From Aquanectria penicillioides (lineage: Eukaryota > Ascomycota > Sordariomycetes > Hypocreales > Nectriaceae): 64,000 bases of DNA. Every line of letters starts with the position of its first letter. Within the stretch, counting starts at the first letter, position 1. The DNA is taken from the NCBI GenBank assembly GCA_003415625.1, contig PYIU01000009.1, positions 1,178,001-1,242,000 on the forward strand. Reading direction: 5' to 3'. The translations under genes were made by a program, and so were the position numbers. Under the pieces are notes generated by a model. That model ran no database searches, was not told where the DNA came from, and worked only from the letters and a program-made list of their open reading frames with translations. Positions 1 to 9,317 of the stretch are shown here, piece after piece.

Positions 1-792
1 TTCCTTTACATGTGGACGGTCTCCGTTATCAATGCTGTTCACCGCGGTACAACCGCAGCCACTGTTTCGCAGTGGTACTTCCACCGAAATGCAGGGCCTG
101 CAACCCCCTCGCGAGAGATTGTATCGGCTGCTCTCAACCATGCGCTCACGACCATCTTTGGCAGCATTTGCCAGTCGACTCTGTTGTCTCTTCTCATCAG
201 GGCCCCCTTGATCTTCCTCCCAAGGAAACTCGGCGCGGCCATCTCCAACATTGCCTCATTCTGGATTCCTACACCTGTTGTGGCGTTGATGAACCCTCTG
301 ACCATCACATATTCTGCTATCCATTCCCAGAACTTGGCGACATCGGCCAGAGGGCTAGATCAGATGGAGCTTGTTTCTCCAACCATTCCGACCACTACTC
401 TCACCCCACGAGCTCTACGGATGCGAGGTCAACCCGCTGGGCTCCTCCCTTACCGACTAGCCAAGCTGCTTCTGGTGGCGACTCGGCTGATCATGGCCAC
501 CGGACTCGGTCTTGCTGGCTGGGTTATCACGGCCAAACAGCTTCGTATCCAACTTCCAGACGGCATCGGTATGCGGGGCTCTGCGTACGCGTATGTTGTT
601 GGTTTGATGGCCAGTTTCATTGGTTACTCTGTGATGGGCGCCATGGAGGGTATTTTGAGCGGCATTGTGGACGCCGTGCTCATCTGCTACGGAAGCGAGA
701 GGCGTATGGAACGAGGTCATGGACGGTTCTGTCTGGAGGCTGCATATCTGTTTGGAGAACGGCGTGGAGGAAACGAGCAGGATTTCGCATAG
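1..792 (+). CDS. CTL/Pns1-like (SLC44-type) membrane transporter, 3' part only
   Basis: The reading frame is open from the first base, so the gene starts outside the window; about 263 C-terminal residues are present, ending at a TAG at 790-792. It matches the choline-transporter-like family (fungal Pns1): the WYFHR motif near the start, then the ALNHALTTIFGSICQSTLL segment, which resembles the family's conserved helix that opens with a serine- and glycine-rich stretch, and four to five hydrophobic spans (about residues 50-75, 80-100, 155-180 and 195-225). The tail is short, charged and cytoplasmic-looking. Family members are multi-pass plasma-membrane or vesicle proteins; choline transport has been shown for some animal members, while the substrate of fungal Pns1 is unsettled, so I make no substrate call. 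The family assignment is from remembered motifs, not from a search. No frame break is seen in this part. Confidence 0.75.
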   Translation, partial: FLYMWTVSVINAVHRGTTAATVSQWYFHRNAGPATPSREIVSAALNHALTTIFGSICQSTLLSLLIRAPLIFLPRKLGAAISNIASFWIPTPVVALMNPLTITYSAIHSQNLATSARGLDQMELVSPTIPTTTLTPRALRMRGQPAGLLPYRLAKLLLVATRLIMATGLGLAGWVITAKQLRIQLPDGIGMRGSAYAYVVGLMASFIGYSVMGAMEGILSGIVDAVLICYGSERRMERGHGRFCLEAAYLFGERRGGNEQDFA

Positions 793-1670
793 CGGGGGGG
801 GGGCTTTGTATGTTACGCCAGGGTTTTTTTTTTTTTTTTTTGGGTTGGCGCTTCTTTTTGAGATACCGTGGAAGGATAGATTCCCAGCTTTCTTCTCCCT
901 GGATGAGAAATGAGATGAAGTTGAACATATGAGATTCGATTTGAACCTTGCTTGCACCGTGCTTGAGCTGGGGGTGCTTGGCCTGTCAGGACATTACATG
1001 CGGGCGTCATATCAGAGGGGTAGTCGGCAGTTCGTAGGTATGTGGATATGCAACGCAAGATTGCTATGCCCAATTAGCCATCAATACAAAGGCGCGCCCT
1101 AATAAAGAGAGCTGCATAATCCCGGCCTTGGTCGGCAATGTTCCCCTCCAGGATTGATTCCTTCTTCTCCAACGGGACAGCCGGAAATGCATACTGCATG
1201 ATGGATTCATGGCCACTGATTTGTCTCGGTTAACAGAGTGTCGTGTTATTGGATCTCGCCTTGTCGCAATCTCGATCCATCTCGCGGTGCTAAACTTTAG
1301 GGGAATCAGGCCAAGTTCGCCTGCGTCGAGACTAAACCTCGGAGGCATAGTCGGTCGGCTCAGAAGCGCATATTTGACTAAACCTTGGAGGAATAGTCGT
1401 TGCGACGTGCGCTTTTCGCTGACTCTTCCTTCTGACTCTACTAGGAGAATTTTTTATAAAAGGATACTAAAGGATAAAGAATCAGATATTTTTTGTCCTT
1501 CTGTATTTTTTTTTTTTCCACTTTCAACTGCCGATGTGATGTGGAACCGGAGTCAAAGTCGTCTCGTTTCAACTGCAATACTCATCCGCCCAAGTGCCAA
1601 GTTCCCGACATATTCATTGTTCCATAATTTCCATCTTCAAGCGAGACAAAGCTCTGCTTCTGCATCAAAG
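793..1670. other. Intergenic spacer with G10 and T18 runs
   Basis: About 880 bases between the transporter stop and the arginase-like start. It holds a run of ten G at 794-803, directly after the stop codon, and 18 T at 824-841; both are poor places to trust the consensus length. The part from 1440 to 1670 is T-rich and is the likely leader of the next gene, unless that gene starts at 1539. No other coding signal is seen. Confidence 0.6.
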
Positions 1671-2582
1671 ATGGGCCCAGCAAAGACTATCACCGTCATC
1701 TCATCCCCTTACCATCTCGGCGCCAGGGACAAGGCTGTCGGCGCGGGACCAACAACCTTGATCAAGGCCGGCCTTGTAGCTGCCATCCGCAACCAAGGCA
1801 TCCCTGTACACGAGGTCGAGCTTGAGCATGTGAACGATTTTGATGGCGAAATTGCCCGTCTTTTCGAACTGCTTCGTCGCACCTCCAGGGCAGTCACGAA
1901 AGCTGTCGATGCGGAATCATTTCCCGTTATTCTCTCGGGCAATTGCTCTGCTACAGTTGGAGTATCGGCCGGGGTCTCCGCTTCAAAGGGATTTGTCTCC
2001 GGCCAAGCCACGCCGAGTTGCGTGTGGTTTGACGCCCATGATGATTACAACACGCCCGATGTCTTGTTCAGCGGATACCTAGACTCCATGCCCGTCGCGA
2101 TGCTCGAGGGCGACGGATGGAAGACATTGCTCTCCACCATCCCCGGCTTCCGCCCCATGAGCCTCAAAAATGATTTTGTTCACGTTGGAATGCGGGACGT
2201 TACAGAACTAGAGCGCACCCGAGTCATCAAATCCGGCTTCTCTGTCGTGTGGGGAGATGTGACGAAGCACGTCAATTTCGAGGCAGAACTCGAGGAGGTC
2301 CTGGAAGAAAAGGCTTTGGGCCCTTGCATGGTTCACCTTGACCTCGACGCGCTGGATACATCTGTCGGTGTGGTGAACCGGTTTTCGGCTCCGGGTGGGT
2401 TGCTGGAAGCTGACCTCGCTGGATGTTTAGAGTCGATTTCGCAGAAAACTCGTCCTATTTCTCTGACGATTGCGTCGTATGACCCTTCTTTTGATACAGA
2501 AGGGAAGATTCCGCCCGTAACTATCAGGAGTGTGGTGCAATTTTTGAGGAACTTGATTTCCAAGGGGGCCATAGCCGTCTAA
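1671..2582 (+). CDS. Arginase/ureohydrolase-fold protein with an atypical metal site
   Basis: A single-exon protein of 303 residues. The ureohydrolase fold is recognised by DAHDD at residues 121-125 and DLDALD at 224-229, which match the two aspartate/histidine metal-ligand motifs of arginase and agmatinase (DAHxD and DxDxxD). The first metal motif, GGDHS in classical arginases, reads SGNCS here (89-93), so the histidine ligand is Cys92 and the preceding aspartate is Asn91. Other groups of the superfamily carry Cys at this position, so loss of activity should not be assumed, but arginase activity cannot be claimed. The start at 1671 puts the first beta strand (ITVISSPYHLG) at residues 7-17, as usual for the family. 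An in-frame ATG at 1539 would add 44 residues rich in Arg, Ser and hydrophobics with no acidic residue, which could be a mitochondrial targeting peptide. The gene converges on the pentad-repeat gene downstream. Confidence 0.8.
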   Translation: MGPAKTITVISSPYHLGARDKAVGAGPTTLIKAGLVAAIRNQGIPVHEVELEHVNDFDGEIARLFELLRRTSRAVTKAVDAESFPVILSGNCSATVGVSAGVSASKGFVSGQATPSCVWFDAHDDYNTPDVLFSGYLDSMPVAMLEGDGWKTLLSTIPGFRPMSLKNDFVHVGMRDVTELERTRVIKSGFSVVWGDVTKHVNFEAELEEVLEEKALGPCMVHLDLDALDTSVGVVNRFSAPGGLLEADLAGCLESISQKTRPISLTIASYDPSFDTEGKIPPVTIRSVVQFLRNLISKGAIAV

Positions 2583-3093
2583 AAGAAGAGTTGTGGAATG
2601 TATTTAGTTGTGGAAAGACGGATTATCCAAACAAAAGGACTCCGACGATATATCTTTTAGGAACCTCATTTACATGGATGGGGGCTGTCCACTGAAATTG
2701 CAAAAATACAGTCTATTTCAAAGTTTTCCTAAATCCTAGCGTGTACAATCTGTTCAATACATATGGAATTCGTGAGGCTTGTGGCTTGTCAAGAGCCATG
2801 CTAAGGGCGGTGGGATCATCCACCTGATAATAAATCCAACAGTTTCAATCAGACACCAAGATGGGTATAAGTATCAAATCTCGTTGTTGGCGTCGTCTTC
2901 AGAAGCTGTCGTTTCATCCTTGCAGCTACTTTAGGATCCTCGATAAATGACTTAATAACTCAAATACCAAGGCGTAGCTGAAAGGAATGGTCGTAAGAAA
3001 TTCGTTCAAGATCCTTCATTGAAAAACAAAGTCAGAAGCAGAATATTTAAAACAAGAGAGTCAAGAAAAGTTTAGGTTGAGGAGGAAAGCTCT
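2583..3093. other. Convergent 3' spacer
   Basis: About 510 bases between two convergent genes. The sequence is A+T-rich and presumably holds both 3' untranslated regions. I see no reading frame or structured element in it. Confidence 0.6.
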
Positions 3094-4551
3094 TCAAGCG
3101 GCAATGGAGACGAGGGCCATGGTCGGGATGGCAGCTCGCATGGGAGGCAGACAAGTCCAAGGAGGAGGGGCAACTCTAGGAGGGGCCGCGATGATCGGGG
3201 CTCGCTGGCGAATCGGAGCCGGTTCGACAAAAGGAGCTGGCGCGACGAACGGGGCCGGGCTGACTCCAGGAGTGAAGGAATCCCGGGCAACCAACTCCAT
3301 TCCGGGGGCCTCAAAGACTCTTGGGGACTCTCGATGCGCTGGAGCCTCCGCGTGAGCCCTTTTGAGCTCTTCCATCCTCAGCTGTTCCTTTCTGAGCTCT
3401 TCCTTCTTGAGTTCTTCTTTTCGAAGTTCTTCTTTCTTGAGCTCTTTCATCCTCAGCTGTTCCTTTCTGATCTCTTCCTTCTTGAGTTCTTCTTTTCGAA
3501 GTTCTTCTTTCTTGAGCTGTTCCATCCTCAGCTGTTCCTTTCTGAGCTCTTCCTTCCTGAGCTCTTCCTTCCTGAGCTCTTCCTTCCTGAGCTCTTCCTT
3601 CCTGACCTCTTCCTTCCTGACCTCTTCTTTCCTCAGCTCTTCCTTCCTGAGTTCTTCTTTTCGAAGTTCCTCTTTCTTGAGCTGTTCCATCCTCAGCTGT
3701 TCCTTTCTGATCTCTTCCTTCTTGAGCTCCTCCTGTCGGAGCTCTTCTTTTCGAAGTTCTTCTTTTCGAAGTTCTTCTTTTCGAAGTTCTTCCTTTCTAA
3801 GTTCTTCCTTTCGAAGCTCTTCTTTTCGGAGTTCTTCCTTTCTAAGTTCTTCCTTTCGAAGCTCTTCTTTTCGGAGTTCTTCCTTTTGCAGCTCTTCTTT
3901 CCTAAGCTCCTCTTTCTTCCGCTCTTCCTTTCGATGCTCTTCTTTCCTAAGCTCCACCTTCTTCAGCTCTTCTTTCCTAAGAGCTTCCTTCTTGAACTCT
4001 TCCTTTCGGAGCTCCTCCTTTCTAAGTTCTTCCTTCCTGAGTTCCTCTTGGCGGAACTTTTCCTTTAGAAGTTCCTCTTTCTTTAGCTCCACCTTTCTGA
4101 GCTCCTCCTTTTTGAGCTCTTCCTTTCGAAGTTGTTCCTTTCGAAGCTCTTCCTTTCTGAGCTCTTCCTTCCTCCGTTCTTCCTTCATCAGCTCTTCCTT
4201 CTTGAGCTCTCCTTCCATAAGGTCCACCAACTTGGGAACCTCCTGCCTGGGGACGTCCTTCTTAGGCTGTTGAGCCGATGGTTTCTCTGCAAGGGCTTTG
4301 CCTGAAGGAGGTGCCAATTTAGGAAGCACCTCTCGCTTCTTCTCGGGCTCTTTGGTGGGTTCTTCTACCGGTGCCGGCTCGGGAGGAAGCTCGATCACTT
4401 CCTTGGTCGAAACCGGAGATATCGGGGATTCGTCCCTGGTATCAATGGACGATGCCATTGTGTTCGTCGACGTTGTTGACTTTTTGGAGCTTCGGCGGCG
4501 AAGCCCCCGCAAGCTCTTCGTCAACTTCTTCAATTTGGTCGGGGCGTGCAT
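3094..4551 (-). CDS. Charged pentapeptide-repeat protein, function unknown
   Basis: A 485-residue single-exon frame with three parts. Residues 1-114 are basic then Pro/Glu-rich (LKKLTKSLRGLRRRSSKK near the start). Residues 115-397 are about 56 tandem copies of a five-residue unit, mainly RKEEL, with variants KKEEL, RKEQL, RMEQL and RKVEL. The last 88 residues are Ala/Pro-rich (APFVAPAPFVEPAP). Alternating Lys/Arg and Glu with a Leu in every fifth position is typical of long, soluble single alpha-helices or coiled coils, though a strict period of five does not make a canonical heptad stripe. No catalytic motif, signal peptide or membrane span is visible. I do not recognise the family. That the frame is kept open through about 850 bases of repeat, with synonymous changes between units, argues that it is translated. 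Introns in the N-terminal part cannot be excluded. Confidence 0.6.
   Translation of the reverse strand: MHAPTKLKKLTKSLRGLRRRSSKKSTTSTNTMASSIDTRDESPISPVSTKEVIELPPEPAPVEEPTKEPEKKREVLPKLAPPSGKALAEKPSAQQPKKDVPRQEVPKLVDLMEGELKKEELMKEERRKEELRKEELRKEQLRKEELKKEELRKVELKKEELLKEKFRQEELRKEELRKEELRKEEFKKEALRKEELKKVELRKEEHRKEERKKEELRKEELQKEELRKEELRKEELRKEELRKEELRKEELRKEELRKEELRKEELRKEELRQEELKKEEIRKEQLRMEQLKKEELRKEELRKEELRKEEVRKEEVRKEELRKEELRKEELRKEELRKEQLRMEQLKKEELRKEELKKEEIRKEQLRMKELKKEELRKEELKKEELRKEQLRMEELKRAHAEAPAHRESPRVFEAPGMELVARDSFTPGVSPAPFVAPAPFVEPAPIRQRAPIIAAPPRVAPPPWTCLPPMRAAIPTMALVSIAA
3361..4209 (-). repeat. 15-bp tandem repeat coding for (K/R)KEEL units
   Basis: About 850 bases of 15-bp units, seen on the + strand as variants of ctcttccttcctgag and encoding RKEEL on the minus strand. 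Units differ mostly at synonymous positions, and higher-order copies occur: blocks ending in KEQLRMEQL or KEQLRMKEL recur several times, which suggests segmental duplication within the array. The copy number is likely to vary between strains and to be hard to assemble. Confidence 0.9.
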
Positions 4552-7500
4552 TTTAACGAATCAGGTTGGTCCTCGCAGTCGTGCTACGGACCTAAGCGAC
4601 GATCCCTTCTAGTTGGTATAGGTTCGGTGGACAGAAAGCGCTTGCGGCGAAGAGCTGTCGATGATTGGTCTTTTTCCGGCAATCGGGTTCGATAGATGAG
4701 ATCGTCGGAAAGTAAGATCTGGTAGACTCGAGGCCGGCGGGTGTATAAGGTAGGTGAGGGTCTCGTCGAGGCGCGAGTGGGCAATTCGGGGGGGCGGATG
4801 GATACAGAGGGGGAAGGTTGCAGAGATGGACGCAGATAATGCAGGCTGCAGACTGTTGAGGCCAGCAAATGACAAGGTGAGGCAACAAGTTAGCAGACAG
4901 AGTCCCGATATTCTATTTATACGTGCCGGTCTGTCCTCGGGAAGCATCTCGCTAGGGATGCAGGTCATCGGGTACGGGGAAATCTCCCGGGGTGGTAGAT
5001 CTGGGGACACCCATGTACGAGCCGCAGCCACGGGCGATTGCCAACACACAGCGCAGGTAAAACGCTGCACAAGGGCCAGCACACGACGCCGCAGCTCTTT
5101 TTCAACAGCACAAGGCCTGACATCACGGCACGAAGTGCATCCAGCAGATGGACCAAGAATGTAAAGTTGAACGTGGGAAAAGGACGCACAAGATCGAGCA
5201 TGAAGAGCCACCATGAGGGAGCATGCGGAGGCGCGCGTTGATGCAGGCGTCGACAGCGGCTCTCTCGGCAGCTCTGTTTTCAGACATCAGCACCACCACT
5301 ACGCCACCACCACACCTTTCACTACTCCCAATGCCTTCTTCGTCCCGGTTTTGCTCCTTATTTCTCTACACAATGCAAATAATGCAAACCGGAAACCCAG
5401 AAAACGCTACGACGCCTCCAAAACTCGGGTGTGCTGGCTATTACGGCAGGACTCGGGAGTTGCGACGGACTAGCCGGGACCCCTATGTATCGGAGCCGGC
5501 CGGTTCGGCGCCGGCATTACATGCGGCACGCAGATTCACACACACACGCTGGTCATAGGAACTGCTTCGATCCCAGGCTAATGCCGAGTTGCTGCTCCCT
5601 TAGCGCTCTTCAATGCACAGTAGCTCTTGGCTACACTCCCGACGAGGCTTTCCGGCGCTACAACATTGACAGGTAGTTGACAAATTGGCCTCAGGGTCGT
5701 AGTCGACATGATCCCTGAAACATTGCGAAACCGAGACGCCATTGCTCCATCCCCAGGCTCAGCCCACGATAATTTGAATATCCACTCCGCTCCACAGCAG
5801 CATGTTTGCTTTTCACTCGGCTGAGGTGGAAGGCACGTCAAATGAGCGCAGTCCCCTGCCCATGCACGCCTTCATCTGTACTGCACGGTGAGGAGCTTCA
5901 TTTCTCTTCAGCAGGGGGGTGCCATGTCCATGTGCAGTACGACCTCTCACACAGGGCGACCCAGCTGAAAATCTCCGAGTCGGTTTGCCGATTGACTTAG
6001 CGCAGGGCAAGGATTCAACCATGGGGTCGCTTGCGGAAGCTCAACTCGAGGTTCACTTGAGAATTACTGAACACCATGATATCTGCCATTGGATCCGTCA
6101 TAGAGACACCAAGCTTCTGCAACACAACGTAAAAAACAAGAACAACCATAAATCATTCCTTAGCTGCGAATGGGGCCCCATCAACGCTAGTGGTATTCCC
6201 CGGTGTGTGATCTTGGGATAACCGCGCATCCTTGTCTCGGCCACATCTCTCCTCCATGCCCATCGAGTTTGCTCATCTCCCACCGCATCTATGACGACAA
6301 TAACTGTACAGACGAGATTCTTCCTTGAATTTTCGCGTTCTCCTCGAGTGACGTTTTGCTCTTGCTTCGATTCTGCTCCACCAGACCTGATACCTCCGGC
6401 AAGCCCAAAATCCGCAACGTGTATCAATCAGCTGCTCGTGTTCGGCTCACCAGGCAAGGCCCAGCGATACCTACGCATTAATACCTCGGGATTCTTCGTG
6501 GGGTAATGTTTGCTGCCCGTTTCAACCGCTTTGACGCCAGCAGCATCCAAACACAGGGTTCCCAAGACCAAGCTCGAGTGTTTTGCCCTCCCTTGCCTGG
6601 CCGTTGGGCTACTGACGAACTGTTCCTCCAGTATGGCATCGAGCGACGGCCTGACCAGGCCCAAATTTGAGCGATTGGTCCAGCCGGCAGTTATGCCATA
6701 GGCTAGTTGAGGCTTCTCTCGGATTCCCTGGCCTTCTGACGTCTGCATCGGCGCGCAAGCAGTTCCCTGGCCGCTGTTGACTGACTCCCAAAGCATAAAT
6801 TCATGATGCCAGCCGCCACGTCATGGATAGCTTTTTGAAACCATTTAGTCTTGATTTTTGCAGCTTTTCGATCTGTGTTGCTCGCCGCTTCGTATCCAGT
6901 CTTCTCTCTGCGTGAGTGCCGAGGGTACAGCCGAAATCGAAGCGTGTACCGTTTGTCGGGCCTCAAAACCGCCACATCGAATGCACCTCTTTAGTCATGG
7001 TAGCTACCTAATCAGATGTGACTAGAAGTTTCCTTTTCCGATTGCTGTGAGTAGATTGTGAAAGTTTGAGTCATGGGGTGGGTACATGTGCATATCTGCA
7101 GTCTGAGAACGACCTTTTTTTTTTCAAGGCCCATGGCGAATTAAACTTCTTAGCTTTCTATCGTCCTATGCCAAGTTTTCATTGCAAGACTCATTCTATT
7201 TTTTTTATACTGGGGATTTCTGTGGTCACTCGCAGAGATAACTAGGTTAATGGTATTTGATAACATCGTATATAGGCAACTATCATCTACAGCAGGTTTG
7301 AGTAAAGGAGTCTTTTCTGATTCTAGTTATGATTAGGGCCTAAGTTTTCCAGCTCGCCAGTTGCACTCTGGTACTATTGGAATGAATCCCGCAATACTAG
7401 CTTAAAGGGCAATAAGCAGCCTACCTCGTCTGTAACCTAGGTCTTCACAGCATGTGCCAACTTGGGCTCTTTCAAAATCAAAGTCTGGTTTTGATATAAT

Positions 7501-7882
7501 TTGATTTACATTTACCCTCGATAACAGAAAGAGGGACAAATACTACCAATAATTAACCAAGTGGCATGTTATTGTCACCCACACTGCACCAGGGGATGCG
7601 CGACAACCAACACAAAAGCTCCAAATTTCCATGCTTCCGAAATTAGGACTACCGAATCAGAAACCTGCTTTCCAATAATGGAAGTTTTTCTTGAGCGTCA
7701 CAAATTAATTAAAATAATCCATACAGGGGGGCTTAGACAAATAGGGATTTCCCTCTCAGGTCCAACTAAAATCAAGGGTCTTGAATCTTGCATTTGGCTA
7801 TGTAAATTCAACAAGTGTCAACATGTAGACAAAATATGTACATTGATTTAACTTTTAATCAGAAATAAACAGGATTTCTGGT
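4552..7882. other. 3.3-kb spacer without a supported gene
   Basis: The first 700 bases are the likely promoter and leader of the pentad-repeat gene. Beyond that, many short frames occur on both strands, none with a recognisable domain or coherent exon pattern. From about 7000 to 7880 the sequence becomes A+T-rich, with poly-T tracts near 7117 and 7199; the last part contains the 3' end of the dehydrogenase transcript. Confidence 0.5.
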
Positions 7883-9317
7883 TTAGTAGGCCCAGTTGTT
7901 AGGGGTCCAGTTGACAAAGTCGGAGGTGATCTTCTTGATGTCGGCAACACCGAGGTTTCCAGCATCAATAGCGATCTCGTGCTTGAGAAGAGAGACAGCC
8001 TTGTTCACGCCCTCCAGACCAAAGATGTTGGCGAACATGAAGGGACGGCCAATACCGACGGCCTTGACACCGAGAGCGAGAAGCTTCAGGGCATCGCCAC
8101 CATAGCGAACGCCGCCGTCAGCGTAGACTTCGATCTTCTTAAAGACCTCAGGGGCCTCGTTGTGGATCTCAATGGCAGTTTCGAGAGTGGAGGGGCTGTC
8201 ATCAAGCTGGCGGCCACCGTGGTTGGAGAGGATAATAGCAGGAGCGCCGTTTTTGACAGCCAGCTTGGCATCAGCAACACTGTTAATGCCCTTAATGATG
8301 ACAGGAAGGGAAGTCATCTTCTGCAGCTTCTTGTAGTACTCCCACTGGTAAAGTCAGTACACATTCACAACGATTTAATTCACGATAGTTTGCGGTTCAC
8401 TGGAGGGATGGCTTACGGTGAAAGCAGAGTAATCGGAGTCGCTGAGAGAACATGTTAGTTTAAAAAATTATCAAGGCCATCCAAGAGAACTTACGCAGAA
8501 CCAACGCCGTAACGAGCGGCGCGGTGTCGGTTGCCATCAGCAGCAGAGTCGACAGTGAAGACGATGGCGTCAGCACCAGCCTTCTCGCTGCGATCAATGA
8601 CCTCCTGGGTTTCTGTGTCGTTGGAGGTCAAGTACAGCTGACCATGTTAGAATATACGGTTTAGTGTAGAAGGCTCATCAGACCATACCTGCTGGAACAC
8701 AACCTGACCCTCAGCCTTGGCGGCGTGGATCTCCTCAATAGTGAGGTAGGCGTAATGGGAGGGCTGGATTCGGTGTTAGTCGAGGAAATTAGACATGTCA
8801 ACTTTGACAGGGTCGCTCACAATGTAAATGATGTTACCCTCAGCGGCACCCTTGACCAGGTTCAGCTCAGCGTCCTTGTGGCCATACTCAGCTCGAGCGC
8901 AAGGGCTGATATAGAAGGGAGCCGAGACGTTGTGGCCAAGCATCTGGGTGCTGCAATGGCATTAGACCGAGTTTCCATTCTCCATTGTTTCGTAACTTAC
9001 GGCAGAGTGCTCTCGACCTTGGAGATGTCGACCAGGACTCTAGGCTTGAAGCGGTATCGGTGGAAAGCCTCGAGGTTGTTGCGGTACGAGTACTCTCCGG
9101 CAGCTCCGTTGCGGTAGTAGGTGTAGTTCCTGGAAGGGAGATATCGCTCGGCAGCCCAGTCAAAGTCAGGGAGGCCGACCATGCTGGAGATATCGGGGAG
9201 AGACCCAGAGGTCAAGTTTCCGAGGACCAGCTCAATGCCGGTGTCGGGAGACTCGAGGAATGGCCGGGCGGCCATGGCACCCGAGAAGAGGGCGCTGGCG
9301 AGAAATTGAGTACGCAT
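7883..9317 (-). CDS. FMN-dependent alpha-hydroxy-acid dehydrogenase/oxidase, putatively secreted
   Basis: Six exons on the minus strand: 9317-9001, 8950-8821, 8763-8689, 8637-8495, 8441-8417 and 8344-7883, all joined by GT-AG introns, giving 383 residues. The C-terminal half carries the signature of the lactate oxidase/glycolate oxidase/flavocytochrome b2 family: the FMN-binding lysine in IIKGI (Lys248), the catalytic His272 and substrate-binding Arg275 in SNHGGRQLD, and the phosphate-binding IEVYADGGVRYGGD and GRPFMF segments. The N-terminus (MRTQFLASALFSGAMA) looks like a signal peptide, and there is no cytochrome b5 domain, so this is not the mitochondrial cytochrome b2. Family enzymes oxidise an L-2-hydroxy acid to a 2-oxo acid; the substrate here is not predictable. 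The fifth exon is only 25 nt. The upstream leader is CT-rich. Confidence 0.85.

Noticed and set aside
12..932. A 306-residue + strand frame overlapping the transporter
   Set aside because: Cys/His/Arg-rich composition with no domain; it is the +2 shadow of the conserved transporter frame.
3334..4273. Two long + strand frames (244 and 303 residues) made of Leu/Phe- or Ser/Phe-rich repeats
   Set aside because: They are the antisense shadows of the KEEL pentad repeat; a 15-bp unit without stops stays open in several frames.
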